A DNA stretch of 64,000 nucleotides, taken from the NCBI RefSeq assembly GCF_050436995.1, contig NC_134754.1, positions 985,001 to 1,049,000 of the forward strand, given 5' to 3'. The notes below the pieces were generated by a model, which was not told the origin of the DNA, searched no databases, and saw only the letters and a list, made by a program, of their open reading frames with translations. Each line of letters begins with the position of its first letter. The stretch's first letter is position 1. The position numbers and the translations under genes are program-made. The stretch comes from Anticarsia gemmatalis (Eukaryota; Arthropoda; Insecta; Lepidoptera; Erebidae). Shown here piece after piece: positions 10,127 to 21,670 of this stretch.

Positions 10127-13045
10127 TTAAATTGTAAAATGTTGATCATTTAAATAGTCGTTAAGATTATAATAACATTTCTTTAACAGCAATTGTTTTA
10201 AATTTTTCTTAAATGGATTAATGTTCATCGCTTTTATAGCTTTCGGTATTTTATTATATATTACAGGTGCTAAATGATATACAGACTTATGCATAAGAGC
10301 GGTATTACAACGGTTTAAACAGAGGCGGAATTCATCACGTTGTTGTCTTTTGGAGAGCTGTGATGCCAACTGATAGAGGTTAAGGTTTTGCTTGACAAAT
10401 ATTGCGACCTCATAGATATATAGACAAGGAAGTGTTAAAATTTGATATTTCTGAAACATGGGTTTACAGGAATCTGTTACATGTAGCCCAAACATGGCGC
10501 GGATACAGCGCTTTTGCGCTTTGAAGGCTAAATCTCTGTTAGTTGAGTTTCCCCAGAAGATCACACCATATCTTAATATAGACGCTACAAGTCCATGGTA
10601 AGCAGTCACAAGAGTATCCTCGCCAGTAATTTGTGATAGTTCATATAAGGCATAGGTTGATTTGCTAATTTTTTTGCATAGTTGTTCAATATGCGACTTC
10701 CATGATAATTGTGAATCCATTGTAAGTCCTAAGAATTTTGTTGACTGCACCACCGTTACTGGCTCTAGTCCGTAGGTAATTTTTGGCAGGGAAGCTTTTG
10801 CACGTTGGCTAAAATGAATAATATTAGTTTTTGATATGTTAGCCCTTAAGTTATTAGCATCTAGCCACTGCATTATATTATATAGAGTGCTATTTATATC
10901 ATGCTCATATGTTTTCGGGTCATTGCATTTAATAACAACCGTGCTATCATCTGCAAAGAGTGCCATGGGATGAGTGGTCGCTTTTGGGAGGTCATTTATA
11001 TATATTATAAATAACAATGGCCCCAAGACGCTTCCCTGCGGTACGCCAAATAATGTTTTACGGCCGTCAGACATATATGTGGCCTCAGTTTTTGACTTAA
11101 AATTGATTTTTGTCAATTTTGTGTATTGTGTCCGATTTTTGAGATAGCTTTTAATCAGATTGTTTATGTTTCCTCTTATACCATATGACTCAAGCTTATG
11201 CATCAATATATCATGATCCCCATGATCAAACGCCTGTGTCATATCCATGAATATGGCACATGTTGGTATATGTTTGTCAACACCTGACATAATAATTTTC
11301 AAAAAATCATATACAGCATGATTTATTGTTGTTGCCCTACGAAACCCCTTTTGTTCCTTAACTAATATGTTTTCGTCCTCTAGATATTTGTATAGAATAT
11401 TATATATATATTTTTCAAAAATTTTAGATGTTACAGAAACTAGTGCTATGGGTCTATAATTTTCAATATTCTCTTTGCTTTGTTTTTTATGTACAGGATT
11501 TATAATACCTACCTTTAATTTCTCTGGATATATGCCTGTTTCAATTGATAAATTCATTATGTGACTGAGGGGAGTACTAATATAATCAGATACATACTTT
11601 ATTACTTTGGTACATATATCATCATCACCTACACTGGCAGTATTTTTCAGTCCTTTTATAATTAGTATGATGTCATTTGGAATACATGGTTTCATATATA
11701 TAGAATTAATTTTTGATGTCAGATATTGTTTATATTGATATTTATTTATAGTATTTATTGGGGTAATTTTGTCAATATAGTAGTCGTTAAAGGCATTTGA
11801 CATGGTGTTAGGGTCAGTTATAATATTACTATTTATACAAATATATGGTATAGAGTCAGTGGGTTTATTTTGTGTTGAGGTATTTATTACCTGCCATATA
11901 GATTTTGGTTTATTCGTGGAATTATTTATTTTATAGGTATTCCGAGCGCGTTGTGTTAGTTTAACTATTTTGCGGAGTCGCTTAGCATAATTATTTAAAC
12001 TAATTTTATTGTTTTTGTTAGGGTTTCTTCTGTACTTCCATAAAAGTTCACGTTTTTTGGCACTACAGATCTTAATACCTCGTGATACCCATTTTTGTTT
12101 TTTATGTAAGTGGATAGTTATGATCCTATAGGGAAAACAGAGTTCATAGAATAACTTAAACAATTCCAAAAAAGTATTGTATGCCACATTTGGGTCACAA
12201 GTATTGTACACTTCAGAAAATGACAGCTGGCCCATACAATACCTGAACCTCTTTAAGTTTTCTACGCTATAATCACGCCTTCTAATTTTCCAAAATTTAA
12301 GTAAACACACATTCTTTACTTTGCAACTCAATAATTGTGCTGTGTGATCTGACAGAGCAAGCTCAATCACCTCTGATTTACACTTAGAACTAAAATTGTG
12401 AGCTATATTATCAATACATGACTGACTAGATAATCTAGTGGGTTCCCTTATACTTAATTTTAGATTATAATTTAAGAGTAGACATTCAAACTCTGTACTT
12501 ATATTATTTTGCTTCAGAATATTTATATTATAGTCACCTGCTATGACTATATTATGTTTGTGGAAGTTTTTGACTAAGAACTTTAATATGCTATTTAATT
12601 TGTCAAAGAAAATCATGAGGTTACTGACTAAAGGTACTCTATATAAACAAACAATAATTATTTTATAGTCTATGAGCTCAATTGCACAGCATTCAAAGGC
12701 AGGACACACAGAAAAGCCTATGAGTGGAGGGATATTTTTCCAATTATAACCTTTTTTTACAAAAATACAAGACCCTCCCCTTTTGGAGTTAGGTCTACAA
12801 TAACATGACGCCAAATTATAGTTAGGAATCATACAATAACTGTCTTCTTGTCCAGATACCATGAAGTGCTCAGTTAAGCAGATGATATCAACATCAACAT
12901 TTTTATCAGAAAGTTCCTGTAAGCAAACTGTCAATGTATTGGATTTAGATATCAAACCTGCTATATTTTGATGCAGAATATTCAAATGTTTAGCCGCGAA
13001 AAAAGTCAGACTGCAAGGGTATTGTATATGATAGTGGCTGCTCAT
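10127..13045 (-). CDS. LINE ORF2: apurinic-type endonuclease plus reverse transcriptase (972 aa)
   Basis: The N-terminal endonuclease (about residues 20-240) shows LNILHQN, the glutamate motif LTEHF near 58, RGGSCIFV, IAGDYNIN near 170 and the terminal SDH near 230, so the catalytic Asn, Glu, Asp and His are present. The reverse transcriptase (about 490-760) shows NYRPIALVS near 530, FMDMTQAFDH near 600, VPQGSVLGPLLFIIYINDL near 672 and the catalytic FADD near 697, then a TKFLGL motif. The C-terminus (NPFKKNLKQLLL) resembles other CR1-group ORF2 ends. The start overlaps the end of ORF1 by 56 nt in another frame, implying re-initiation or frameshift translation. No stop or frameshift was seen, so it could be active. 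Confidence 0.92.
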   Translation of the reverse strand: MSSHYHIQYPCSLTFFAAKHLNILHQNIAGLISKSNTLTVCLQELSDKNVDVDIICLTEHFMVSGQEDSYCMIPNYNLASCYCRPNSKRGGSCIFVKKGYNWKNIPPLIGFSVCPAFECCAIELIDYKIIIVCLYRVPLVSNLMIFFDKLNSILKFLVKNFHKHNIVIAGDYNINILKQNNISTEFECLLLNYNLKLSIREPTRLSSQSCIDNIAHNFSSKCKSEVIELALSDHTAQLLSCKVKNVCLLKFWKIRRRDYSVENLKRFRYCMGQLSFSEVYNTCDPNVAYNTFLELFKLFYELCFPYRIITIHLHKKQKWVSRGIKICSAKKRELLWKYRRNPNKNNKISLNNYAKRLRKIVKLTQRARNTYKINNSTNKPKSIWQVINTSTQNKPTDSIPYICINSNIITDPNTMSNAFNDYYIDKITPINTINKYQYKQYLTSKINSIYMKPCIPNDIILIIKGLKNTASVGDDDICTKVIKYVSDYISTPLSHIMNLSIETGIYPEKLKVGIINPVHKKQSKENIENYRPIALVSVTSKIFEKYIYNILYKYLEDENILVKEQKGFRRATTINHAVYDFLKIIMSGVDKHIPTCAIFMDMTQAFDHGDHDILMHKLESYGIRGNINNLIKSYLKNRTQYTKLTKINFKSKTEATYMSDGRKTLFGVPQGSVLGPLLFIIYINDLPKATTHPMALFADDSTVVIKCNDPKTYEHDINSTLYNIMQWLDANNLRANISKTNIIHFSQRAKASLPKITYGLEPVTVVQSTKFLGLTMDSQLSWKSHIEQLCKKISKSTYALYELSQITGEDTLVTAYHGLVASILRYGVIFWGNSTNRDLAFKAQKRCIRAMFGLHVTDSCKPMFQKYQILTLPCLYIYEVAIFVKQNLNLYQLASQLSKRQQRDEFRLCLNRCNTALMHKSVYHLAPVIYNKIPKAIKAMNINPFKKNLKQLLLKKCYYNLNDYLNDQHFTI

Positions 13046-14096
13046 GAGAGATTTCTTCAGTGATTCCCAAGACTAAGTTATAGATATCATTGAAAATTAT
13101 GTCTATACCATTATCATTTAAAGCTCCTGAGTGTTTGTATAGAGTGTGGTGATAACTCAAATTTCTATTAGAGTCCAAAATATAAGCATGTTCATGGGTC
13201 ATAATATCTAAATATAACATGTTGTTAAAGGTTTCTATTCTCGAATTAAATAAAATGTTACTATAATTTATGAATTTAAATGTGGGTAGAGTAATAATAA
13301 TATTTGTGTGTTTGATGTCCTGTAAAGCATATCTGATGTATGTTATGATGTCATGATAATTATTTGTTGTTCTGAAGTCTTCTTCTCCCACCATTATTAT
13401 GCAGAAATCATTGAATGTAAAATTTTCTAGTTTTTTCTGTATATCTATTAAAAGATGCTTTATTCCAACATATGGAGTGAGGTAGTGACAGATATCATAA
13501 TTTTCCTGAAAATATTTCTTTGCTGAGCTTGGAATATTCCTATTTATTTTATTTGTACTTAAAATACAAAGGTTATTTTTTGCTTTGGTATATTGCTCCT
13601 TTTTATTTGGTGTTTTGGCACGTGGCTCCATCTGTGGTTTCTGTTGATGTATTATAGTATGTTGTTGATTTTTTTCCGTTGGTATTTTGGCCAGCTCAAA
13701 GTCTGTTTGGGTTTCCTTAGATTTGTTCTCTGCTTTTTTAGTGGATGGTTTACCCTGTTTTTTCGGCGAGTTCTTTTGTGATTTTACGGGACTGGAAGCA
13801 ATTTTCTTGTAAAGTGAATTTTTGTGTATCAGACTTTCATTTTCCTTTTTTAGATTACTATTTTCTATCAATAAAGAGTCAATTTCTCCGTTTGCAGTAC
13901 AGAGTTTGGCAGTGAGATCATCAACCTGCTTTTTCAATTCTGTAATAACATCAGTGTCTTCGTCCTCCGACATACTTGGAACGCTGCGAATAGTGTCATC
14001 TAGTGTGAGGTTTAGGCAACTTTCGTCTTGGTTCATATCGGAGTCAGAGTTAGTGCGCTTACGCACAGCTCTGACAGTTACGTTATTATTCATCAT
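12990..14096 (-). CDS. LINE ORF1: coiled-coil and SGNH-like (esterase-type) protein (368 aa)
   Basis: The acidic, Ser-rich N-terminus is followed by a heptad-patterned coiled coil (about residues 50-95, ITELKKQVDDLTAKL and NSNLKKENESL), which would make it multimerise. A Lys-rich, disordered linker (about 96-165) may bind RNA. Residues about 170-345 look like a diverged SGNH hydrolase fold: a hydrophobic strand ending FCIIMVGEEDF corresponds to the usual GxND block, and YKHSGALNDNGIDIIF to the C-terminal DxxH block. The catalytic Ser motif is not obvious, so esterase activity may be lost. Such ORF1 proteins accompany CR1-group LINEs and probably act as RNA chaperones. Confidence 0.8.
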   Translation of the reverse strand: MMNNNVTVRAVRKRTNSDSDMNQDESCLNLTLDDTIRSVPSMSEDEDTDVITELKKQVDDLTAKLCTANGEIDSLLIENSNLKKENESLIHKNSLYKKIASSPVKSQKNSPKKQGKPSTKKAENKSKETQTDFELAKIPTEKNQQHTIIHQQKPQMEPRAKTPNKKEQYTKAKNNLCILSTNKINRNIPSSAKKYFQENYDICHYLTPYVGIKHLLIDIQKKLENFTFNDFCIIMVGEEDFRTTNNYHDIITYIRYALQDIKHTNIIITLPTFKFINYSNILFNSRIETFNNMLYLDIMTHEHAYILDSNRNLSYHHTLYKHSGALNDNGIDIIFNDIYNLVLGITEEISHEQPLSYTIPLQSDFFRG

Positions 14097-14180
14097 AGTG
14101 GTTAAGTAGTGCAGCGTATGGACACTAGATGTTGTTGGTTTCGATTTATATTGTATGGTGATTGGTGACTGACGGGTTTT

Positions 14181-15454
14181 AATAATTTGAACGAGTGAAA
14201 ATTAACGATCCAAATTTCTTGATTCTTCAGATATGAAGGAATATCACTTTATCTAGCAGCACATACCTCTGTTATATTCTATGGAGTGCTAATGAGTTGG
14301 TTCAAGCACTTTCTTCACATGTATCACTAATCATATAAAGTTGGAAGCTTAGTTCGGTGGACACTGCGAGGCCGCGGAACCTACAACTAGTTCACAACAG
14401 GTAAACTGATTATGACCTCACGTTGATACCTAATGTATTCCAGTATCAATATTTAAAAGTTAAACTATAGGAAAGACTCACAAGCCATGTCAGAAGGAGA
14501 GATACGTGATAGCCCCCCCAGAATGATATTGGCTAAAGTTCCTTCGTATTTTTTTGTATTATGTCTACCACCGACTAAAACTGTCTATGTCTCTTAAAAG
14601 TACAATATTGGTCCATAAAATAAGACGTCTTGGCAGCGATAGTCATTTACTGAATCGTAAATTCTCAAACGTTAGTAGCAGAAGCGCTCGTATAGTTCTA
14701 TAGAAAGATAACATAACGACTTTTTAATTGATATCAAGTTCTTAATGAAATTTTGATTGAACTAAGACTTTGGTATTAATAGCGCAGAATTATTGAACAG
14801 TTTCATTAGTAAGTTTAAGTAACTAATGATTATAAAATAATTATCTTTGAAACTGTATTATTTTAATGGCACATTAAGTTTTAAATGATCAAGTGTATAA
14901 AAATATGAAATATGAGACTTATTATTTTTTTGTTTATGCAGTAGTGATTACAGATATGACTACAGATCGCAAGGTCTCAAATTAAATTTCCTGGTTGAAC
15001 TCTGTAAAAAGTCCATATTTACTTCGTGCGGCTGAAATGTGCAAGTGTCTTTGTGTATTCTTTTTGCAAACAGCTCAATCGATTTGGATAAAATTTTACA
15101 AACTGATAGTCTATATCTCTGGGTATGTAAACGGCATATTTTTCACATTTTCAAGCCGCATTCATCTCTAAAATTATACGAACAGGTTAAATCTGCTTTC
15201 CGTACTAAAACTGTTCTAGAACCTTCATCCATCAACATAACTAGTAACAATTAAAGCTTAAACTACCCTTTAACCCACGTTTAGTTTCAATATCGCGGTG
15301 TTAAAGTTGACTAACTTGCATTTGTTCAACAAATTTCACAAATGAGAGTTTAGAACTGTGCCTAATAGGGAGTTAAGGTTACTATTGCAGAATAGAAGCT
15401 TAGTAAAATAGTTTGGTTGGAATGTCTAAACATTCACGATTTCCTTATCTTATA
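14181..15454. other. Unique AT-rich DNA, no gene seen
   Basis: Only short reading frames occur here and none has a recognisable domain. A GC-rich patch at 14340-14400 (TGCGAGGCCGCGGAAC) may still belong to the LINE leader or to the insertion site; I cannot decide. Confidence 0.4.
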
Positions 15455-15615
15455 TGCATATAAAAAATCACGCCTAATTTCCATAGGACGGATAGGAGGA
15501 TAGGAGGTAACGGAGGCAAAGTCCAAAGAACATCACTTAGTACGATTCATACAAACTTCCCTTACTTTATTCACATTCATATACGTATCTTGTCATAGAG
15601 GACCTTTGGTTTCTG
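15455..15615 (+). repeat. Dispersed repeat family R, copy 1
   Basis: It contains AAATCACGCC, then TTAGTACGATTCATACAAAC, CTTATTCACATTCATATACG and CTTGTCATAGAGGACC. The same ordered words occur at 52855-52992 and in part at 45655-45755. It is probably a decayed LINE fragment. No reading frame survives. Confidence 0.5.
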
Positions 15616-16285
15616 CGTATCCCCATGGTAAACTGGCATGATTTTATGTTTGTGATGTTTAGAATAGGTTTATTGTACGAACCTTACGAATCGCCGAACA
15701 CTTGCGTGGGAAGTAGCAACTCATACCACTCGTCTATCATTGCTCGAACAATAAATAAACCCTGTATATTAAAGCTGTAAATTCAACAAGAAACAACAAA
15801 GAAAAGCCCATAACGTTGCAAAGATATCAAGCCTACACCGTAACAAAAATCCTTTTAAAAACCGTCTCTTGTACACGAATTTTCCTAAATATGATCAAAA
15901 ATTCTCCATCGTTAACCGATCAGCCATCTAGATGGCAATTTAACCGCAAGATAATGCAGTCCGTACCCCTATTAACTGTCAGATAAGGACATACAATAGA
16001 TAAGGTGCTATTATAAACAACAATGGACCTTTGTCATAGGCCCTGTACTTTATGAGACCGATTCGATCTCGCGATAAACGGTTTACGGGTTTTCTTTAAG
16101 AAAATTTTCTAGGAGATTATAAATATTGTGCCTGGGATTTTCTAGATCATGTTTTGATTAAAGTACTCACAAACTATAGGTCTCATCATACTTAAAGGTC
16201 AGCGAAGTTTTGTTTAAATCAGGAAGAGACGATTGTTGGTTCAATGTTGCATTAGACCAGTTGTTCTTTCTTTTTTTATATGGAC

Positions 16286-16404
16286 AAATCCCGCAAACAA
16301 TTGCTCTTGTGTCGCGGGGACTTTTTCAAACATACAAAAATCGTCCAGTAACCATACCTGAAACAATTGTTTGGGAATCGCACAATAGCACCACGGAGGC
16401 TGCC
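16286..16404 (-). mobile_element. SINE family A, copy 2, with internal deletion of the promoter
   Basis: On the minus strand the head GGCAGCCTCCGTGG is joined directly to TGCTATTGTGCGATTCC and the tail domain with AGTCCCCGCGACACAAGAGC. Compared with the full copies, the stretch with the A box and B box (roughly 70 bp) is missing while both ends remain. The copy is therefore internally deleted, not 5'-truncated, and cannot be transcribed from its own pol III promoter. Confidence 0.7.
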
Positions 16405-17869
16405 ATAATTTATATTTCTACTTTTTTCAATAAATTATACAATAAACACACTAGCTATAATAGTCTATAATAAACAACTTAAGTGAATAACTTAAATATT
16501 CAGTAACATTTTAGTCATTGTAATTAAATGATAATCGATTTGTACCACATTTTTCCTTAACACTATCCATCACGACCATCGGAAACAAAACTCCGGTCTA
16601 ATATTCTCTCCGCATCTTCTGACTAAAGTGTATTCATAGAAGCAAAACCCACGCTTATAATTTAGCACCGACTTACGTGACCACACTACTCAATGTTATA
16701 CACTTTGTATGAAGATTACAGTGTTTTAATATTCCGAGAAAGTAGTTAGGATAATTCATTTGAATGGATTAAGAAAACTAGTTTTGTAATTAATTGTCAT
16801 CGTTGTTCATTAGAGCGCTTTTCATTTTTGTATAAAAAAGTTCTATGCTAAAAAGGACGTAAAATTATTTGGCCAATTCATTAATAAGCTAGGTTTAGGT
16901 TTGTTGGCTAGTTAAGATATGATTTCGAATTTACTGGCAAAAGATATCGTTACGACGCCGCTGACTTTTGTGGGTTAATTTAACCATCGGTTTCAAGAGA
17001 GAGATATTGTAAAAATCATGCATGATTTCCAACAAACACACGTATCAGATTGTATATAAATTCTAATACGATTTAAAACATAATATTAACACTAATGACA
17101 CTATAAACTTTAATTGTACATAAAAATATGTACATACAGCCACAGTTTCTTTCCATGGGGTTTGGCAGAGACCAAAAATCTTGCATAATTTCTTTCAAAT
17201 ATGATATTGTCACATGACATCAGAAAACAAAACGTCAGCACCACGCACCATTCTCCTTTGCTTCTTTTGCCCTTAATTGGTCTTTTCGCACTCCTAACTG
17301 TATATCAAATTCCGTTCATCAATCAGGACTCGTATCCTGTCCTTAACAAAGACCTATAGAACAGTTCCCATTCAGTTGGCAGACCAAACTGAAAGGCATG
17401 ACCTTCTATTAGGAGAGGAACGTGACCGACCCTTGCTCCACTATTTATATTGAGCTAACGGGGAAAAATGACCGGCTTTGTTCAACGTGCTTGTAGGATA
17501 ACTGTTTTGTTGTTTTTTGAGACTGTTGTTGTGTGAATTTGTCTAAGTGTAAAGATTAGTTTGGTAAAAAAATTCTAGATAAATTTGGTATTCAGCTGGC
17601 CTATTCTTAGTATGCTGCTGAAAGTATATGTATCAGTATTTAAACGGGTAAGGATAGTACTTTAGTTTTCTTTATAGTACGAACATTTTAGAACTTTCAT
17701 ATCTCACATTTGATTTGATCTTTTGTTTTGAGACCAATAAAACATAAGATCTAGACTTAGAACGGGAGTCGCCAAGGCAAACATGATTTCTGTAATCAAA
17801 TATAATCTGTGTTCTCTCTGAAATATATTACACATGATTTCTTAATTGAAAGCAATCGTAACGTGTTAT
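16405..17869. other. Unique AT-rich DNA, no gene seen
   Basis: No reading frame above background, RNA gene or repeat match was recognised. The 17140-17480 part is somewhat richer in GC but has no identifiable product. Confidence 0.4.
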
Positions 17870-18022
17870 AACCCAGGACACTGGGTTGTGGAGGTCCGAT
17901 CGGTCGCTCCATGTAAAATACCGGTATACGGCTGCATCCGGTGAGACTAGAAGCCGACTCCAACACGGTTGGAAGAAAGGCTAAGCTCGTGACTGCTTAG
18001 CAAAATAATAACTGCCAAGGAA
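17870..18022 (+). repeat. Dispersed retroelement-tail-like repeat
   Basis: The segment has CGCTCCATGTAAAATACCGG, CGGCTGCATCCGGTGAGAC, GAAGCCGACTCCAACACGG and AAAGGCTAAGC. It is clearly richer in GC than the flanks and resembles a common lepidopteran LINE 3' end that I know from other moth sequence. It is single-copy within this window, so the call rests on recall. Confidence 0.35.
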
Positions 18023-18488
18023 GCCGCAAAAACAAACAAAAAATAACTAATCATATTAGTCATCTTTTTACGCAAATTTCTTATATTTATAGTTAGCTCA
18101 ATTCTAATTTTTCACAAATGTAAATGTATTCTAAAAAAATCAATCATAACAAATTCAATATCTTATTACATTGGACGGGAGACGTCAAGGAAGCAATTTG
18201 CCACTCATCGGAGAGACGGCTGACGTTTGATAATAATTATAATTGACATGATATGAAAGTGATTAGCCTTATTGAGAGCAAAGTGAGTGACAGATTTTCG
18301 TAAATGTTAAGGAAGACTTTAGGAAAGTTTGGTAAATATGTAGGTAAGTAATTATTGTTTAAATTTAAGGTAAATACATGAATTAAAATGAATTAAAGGT
18401 CCACTGCTGGGCAATGTTTTCGTTCAGAAATGAGGTTAGGATTAGGCCTTGAGTACACATTGGTTAATATTTAATTCTCTCATCTGTA

Positions 18489-18662
18489 ATTCAATTCTCC
18501 ACTACTATCGACTACCGACTGCCATCGAGAAATTTTGTATTAAAATCTGATCAGCGCCTCTGACGAGTGTCGTAGGAAATATTTTGTCAGTACATTATAA
18601 ATGTCAAAATTTCGATAGCTAGCCGGTTGTCGGTAGTCGATAGTAGTAGAGAATCGAGGTAC
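18489..18662. mobile_element. MITE family M, copy 1
   Basis: The copy is framed by TCAATTCTCCACTACTATCG on the left and its near reverse complement CGATAGTAGTAGAGAATCGA on the right. Inside are CTGATCAGCGCCTCTGACG and TTTCGATAGCTAGCCGGTTG. Further copies at 21671, 21844, 23173, 28532, 32707 and 45771 share length (about 170-187 bp), terminal inverted repeats and the inner GGCGCTGATCAGATTTT block. There is no coding capacity. Superfamily unknown. Confidence 0.75.
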
Positions 18663-21054
18663 AGGCCATCGTCATTTGAATAAGACTGTGAGTCTATGAC
18701 GTAAGTACAGATTTTTCTATACCTCTGCCAGATCCTAAACCTTCCATACAAGACTCAACTAAATTGTTAGACTATATACCTTTGAATTTATATTATCAAC
18801 ACGTTTGTTACAAAAGAAAAACCCCCCAGATTCAAATAACAGTATCTCTAAGGGCACATAGACTTGAATCGGCCCTTTCTTCATATAAATACTTTATTAC
18901 TCCCCAAGGAGTCGCACTTACAAGAATATACCGGCCGTTTGTGACAAGAACTACGTGTTCTTTCAGCTAAATGTTTGTAGAGAGAGTTAGTTGTCGGCCT
19001 ACTTCCTTCTAAAGGTGAAAAAGTAGGTAATAATTATTATGACATCGTGCCATGCCTAGTAATTCTATTAAAAGTTGAATCACATATGTAGCTGACCCGG
19101 CAAACGTTGCTTTGCCATATAAATTTTAAAAAAATCCGGTGCCGATTGTCGATTCTCAGACCTACTCAATATGCTCACAAAATTTCATGAGAATCGGTCA
19201 AGCCGTTTTGGAGGAATATGGCAACGATAACTGTGACGCAAGAATTTTATATATTAGATTGTAATAACTTTTTATACCGCATGTTATGGGTCCCACGCGT
19301 TTAAAAACACTTTCATCAAATAGCGCGTTATCTCATGGGGTAGGTAAATGAGACTAAGGAGCGCTACTTACTACAATTAAAACAAACTTCTTTAAATTGA
19401 TATACTATCATTACATTTTGTCATGATTGATATGATTAAAAAATTCAGCTATTAACCTGTTTTCAATGAGATTGTTAAACAGGCTACAATTAGCAAACTA
19501 TATAAGCAAGTTATAAACACAATAATAGATAGTTATAAAGTAATAGAGAGTATAAGATGCAACACCGACTAATAAAACGAAAATTTCTTACATTTGAAAA
19601 CCAAAACCTAAATAATGAGACCAAATTCACATGAATAATACGAAATCCGCGGTCTTCGACATACATAAAACGAACACATTTTTCCTTTCCAATACAAAAC
19701 CTAGTATAAATCGTCAAGGGCACTCGTGAAGGTCACGGTCAAGTGCGAGACACTCCACGGAACATTTATCGAGTCCCTTCTCAAATGTACTGAATATTAT
19801 TCGGAAATTATTTTGTCAAATACTTGCAAATGAGGGTTATTGTGTACTGGGCAAATATGGGCTGTATGTATGTATATGTATGTATTCAAATTGTACGAGA
19901 ATGTAGCCTATTACCATTTAATTTGCTGCCTATAGTCCTACAACTTAGTAGAGAGCCGTGGCATGCATGATGAGTCTAATTCAGTGTATGGCTAGAATAA
20001 CGTAGTTGCATCTAATAGGTCACCGTCAGCTGTATAAGCTTGTGAGCTACTGATATTCTAAACAAATTGAGATTGATTAAATGTATGATAATAATTTTGA
20101 TGAAAGAAACGTAACACAATGTGAACAATTTAAAAGTTTCTAGCTTTGACTGGGATCGCCACTACTAAGAAATCGATAACAAATACTCGATAATTACAAA
20201 ACAAGTGACAACTAATTGCCTGTCTAAGCATTTAATTATACCAGTTAATTTTCCACTTTCATTATTCCATCAAGATTTTGATAAAAGCACCAGAATTAAT
20301 TAGGCTTTCACAATCAATCACAAAGAGCCTTTACAACCTAAAAATAAATGAAGCCGGACCTTAATCCGTTAATGAACCCTTCCAAATTATAAATTAATTT
20401 GGTTTGTAAGAAAAATATGCAAATTAATTGTTTTGTTGGAGCCTCTGACCCGTGGATATCTGCTGTTGAATAATGCGTGTGTGGTTTACTTGTGTCCAGA
20501 GATGTGTGCTGTCGTGTTAACGTGGAAATATACGTTATAGCATCTTGGACGTGAACGAAGAATATGAAATATTTGAATATTTGCTATCGCTAATGAACTA
20601 TTATACCATAAAAGAGCGAGAAAACTTGAGTTGATAGACATACATGTACTATTTTATAAATGCAGCTATTTGGTTAAATAATAATAAATTTTAATGTAGT
20701 CTAGAAATAAACAAGAATCAGTTTCGTACAATTTTCAACAAAGGTATTCGATCAAAGGGATACCTACTTAATCACAGCTGTAAGAGATTGTTGATTGACT
20801 TTACTAACTTTAGCTATTGTAGCTACATTATTTCAGTCGCATTCACATAATTAAAACCTTCTCTTATGAAGAAGTCTTTACACACTTCACGCCATCGAAA
20901 CATTAAAAAAAACACTTGTGCACAAATAATGGGCAACTATTCGAATAAGAAAATATCTGAGAAATACAGATGCGTCCAAAACAACCTCCCCTATGTTTCC
21001 ACCCTTCAGAGCGAGTTGAGAACTTTTACCTTATTACCCACGTAAGTCCCTTTG
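18663..21054. other. AT-rich DNA without genes
   Basis: Apart from a Helitron-like fragment at 19091-19260, I recognise nothing. Short reading frames at 18764 and 19511 (minus) have no domain and no coding bias that I can see. Confidence 0.4.
19091..19260 (-). mobile_element. Helitron-like fragment, diverged
   Basis: It begins AGCTGACCCGGCAAACGTTG, which resembles the reverse complement of the Lep1 terminus, but the inner sequence differs (CATGAGAATCGGTCAAGCCG, GGAGGAATATGGC, TTTTATATATTAGAT). It could be a separate mini-Helitron family or a LINE tail; the terminal similarity is the only evidence for Helitron. Confidence 0.4.
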
Positions 21055-21059
21055 TCATT

Positions 21060-21140
21060 AGTCAACCGTGCCGAGGATTCGAACTCACGACCCAATGTAA
21101 AATCGTATGCCGAAATACGGTTCACTCACCGGAATAATAT
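21060..21140 (-). mobile_element. tRNA-like SINE fragment
   Basis: The minus strand carries a perfect B box in GTGAGTTCGAATCCTCGGC, preceded by GGCATACGATTTTACATTGG and followed by CGGTTGAC. A cloverleaf does not fold convincingly, so I call it a tRNA-derived SINE piece, not a tRNA gene. It differs from SINE families A, B and G. Confidence 0.45.
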
Positions 21141-21670
21141 CAACGCAGACCCGTCAAGGGAGAGACAACTTTAGTAGTATAAAATAAAGTTGAAATTTGT
21201 GTGATGTGTTGTGATTTTAATCTGGATAGCCAACTTGTACAGTTCAATAGTCAAACTTCCGTGTGACCGACGGTGTATGATAGTTAGGCTCACGATAAAT
21301 GGGTTCTAGGAAGGTTTTTGTTCAGTGTTTTGAAGTCTAAACATTTACTAGAAATTGAGTACTAAGCACTTAACAATTTATAGAGCGTATTTTAGCTTTA
21401 AACTTAATAAGAATACACAATCACAAACGACATCAGTGCTGTTTGCACTGTATACAATATTATGTTGATTCGATGAATACGTATAACTATACAAAATAAG
21501 GTTTAATATACGAAAGGCATTGTATACCTATAAATAATAATTGTAACGTCGAGAGTTTAAACTTTAAAAAGGTTGATTTACACTTTAAATGGTTTTTACA
21601 TGTGTTTCTGTTTTAAGTTACAATTTATTAATTTCTTTTTGATATATTATGAGTATTTATAAAAAAAAGC

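Larger units (their letters stand above)
9832..14180 (-). mobile_element. Apparently full-length CR1-like two-ORF LINE
   Basis: On the minus strand the order is leader, ORF1 (14096-12990), overlapping ORF2 (13045-10127), AT-rich 3' UTR, AATAAATG and a TTCTTA hexamer tail at the left end (9832-9859). Both frames are uninterrupted. A TCAGT initiator word lies at about 14164-14170 on the minus strand, so I place the 5' end near 14180, but this boundary is a guess and I found no clear target-site duplication. An esterase-like ORF1, an AP-endonuclease/RT ORF2 and a microsatellite tail together fit the CR1/Daphne/Rex1 group. Exact clade needs a phylogeny. Confidence 0.8.

Noticed and set aside
13593..14109. 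Plus-strand frames opposite LINE ORF1
   Set aside because: They are antisense shadows of a well-supported coding frame and contain no domain.
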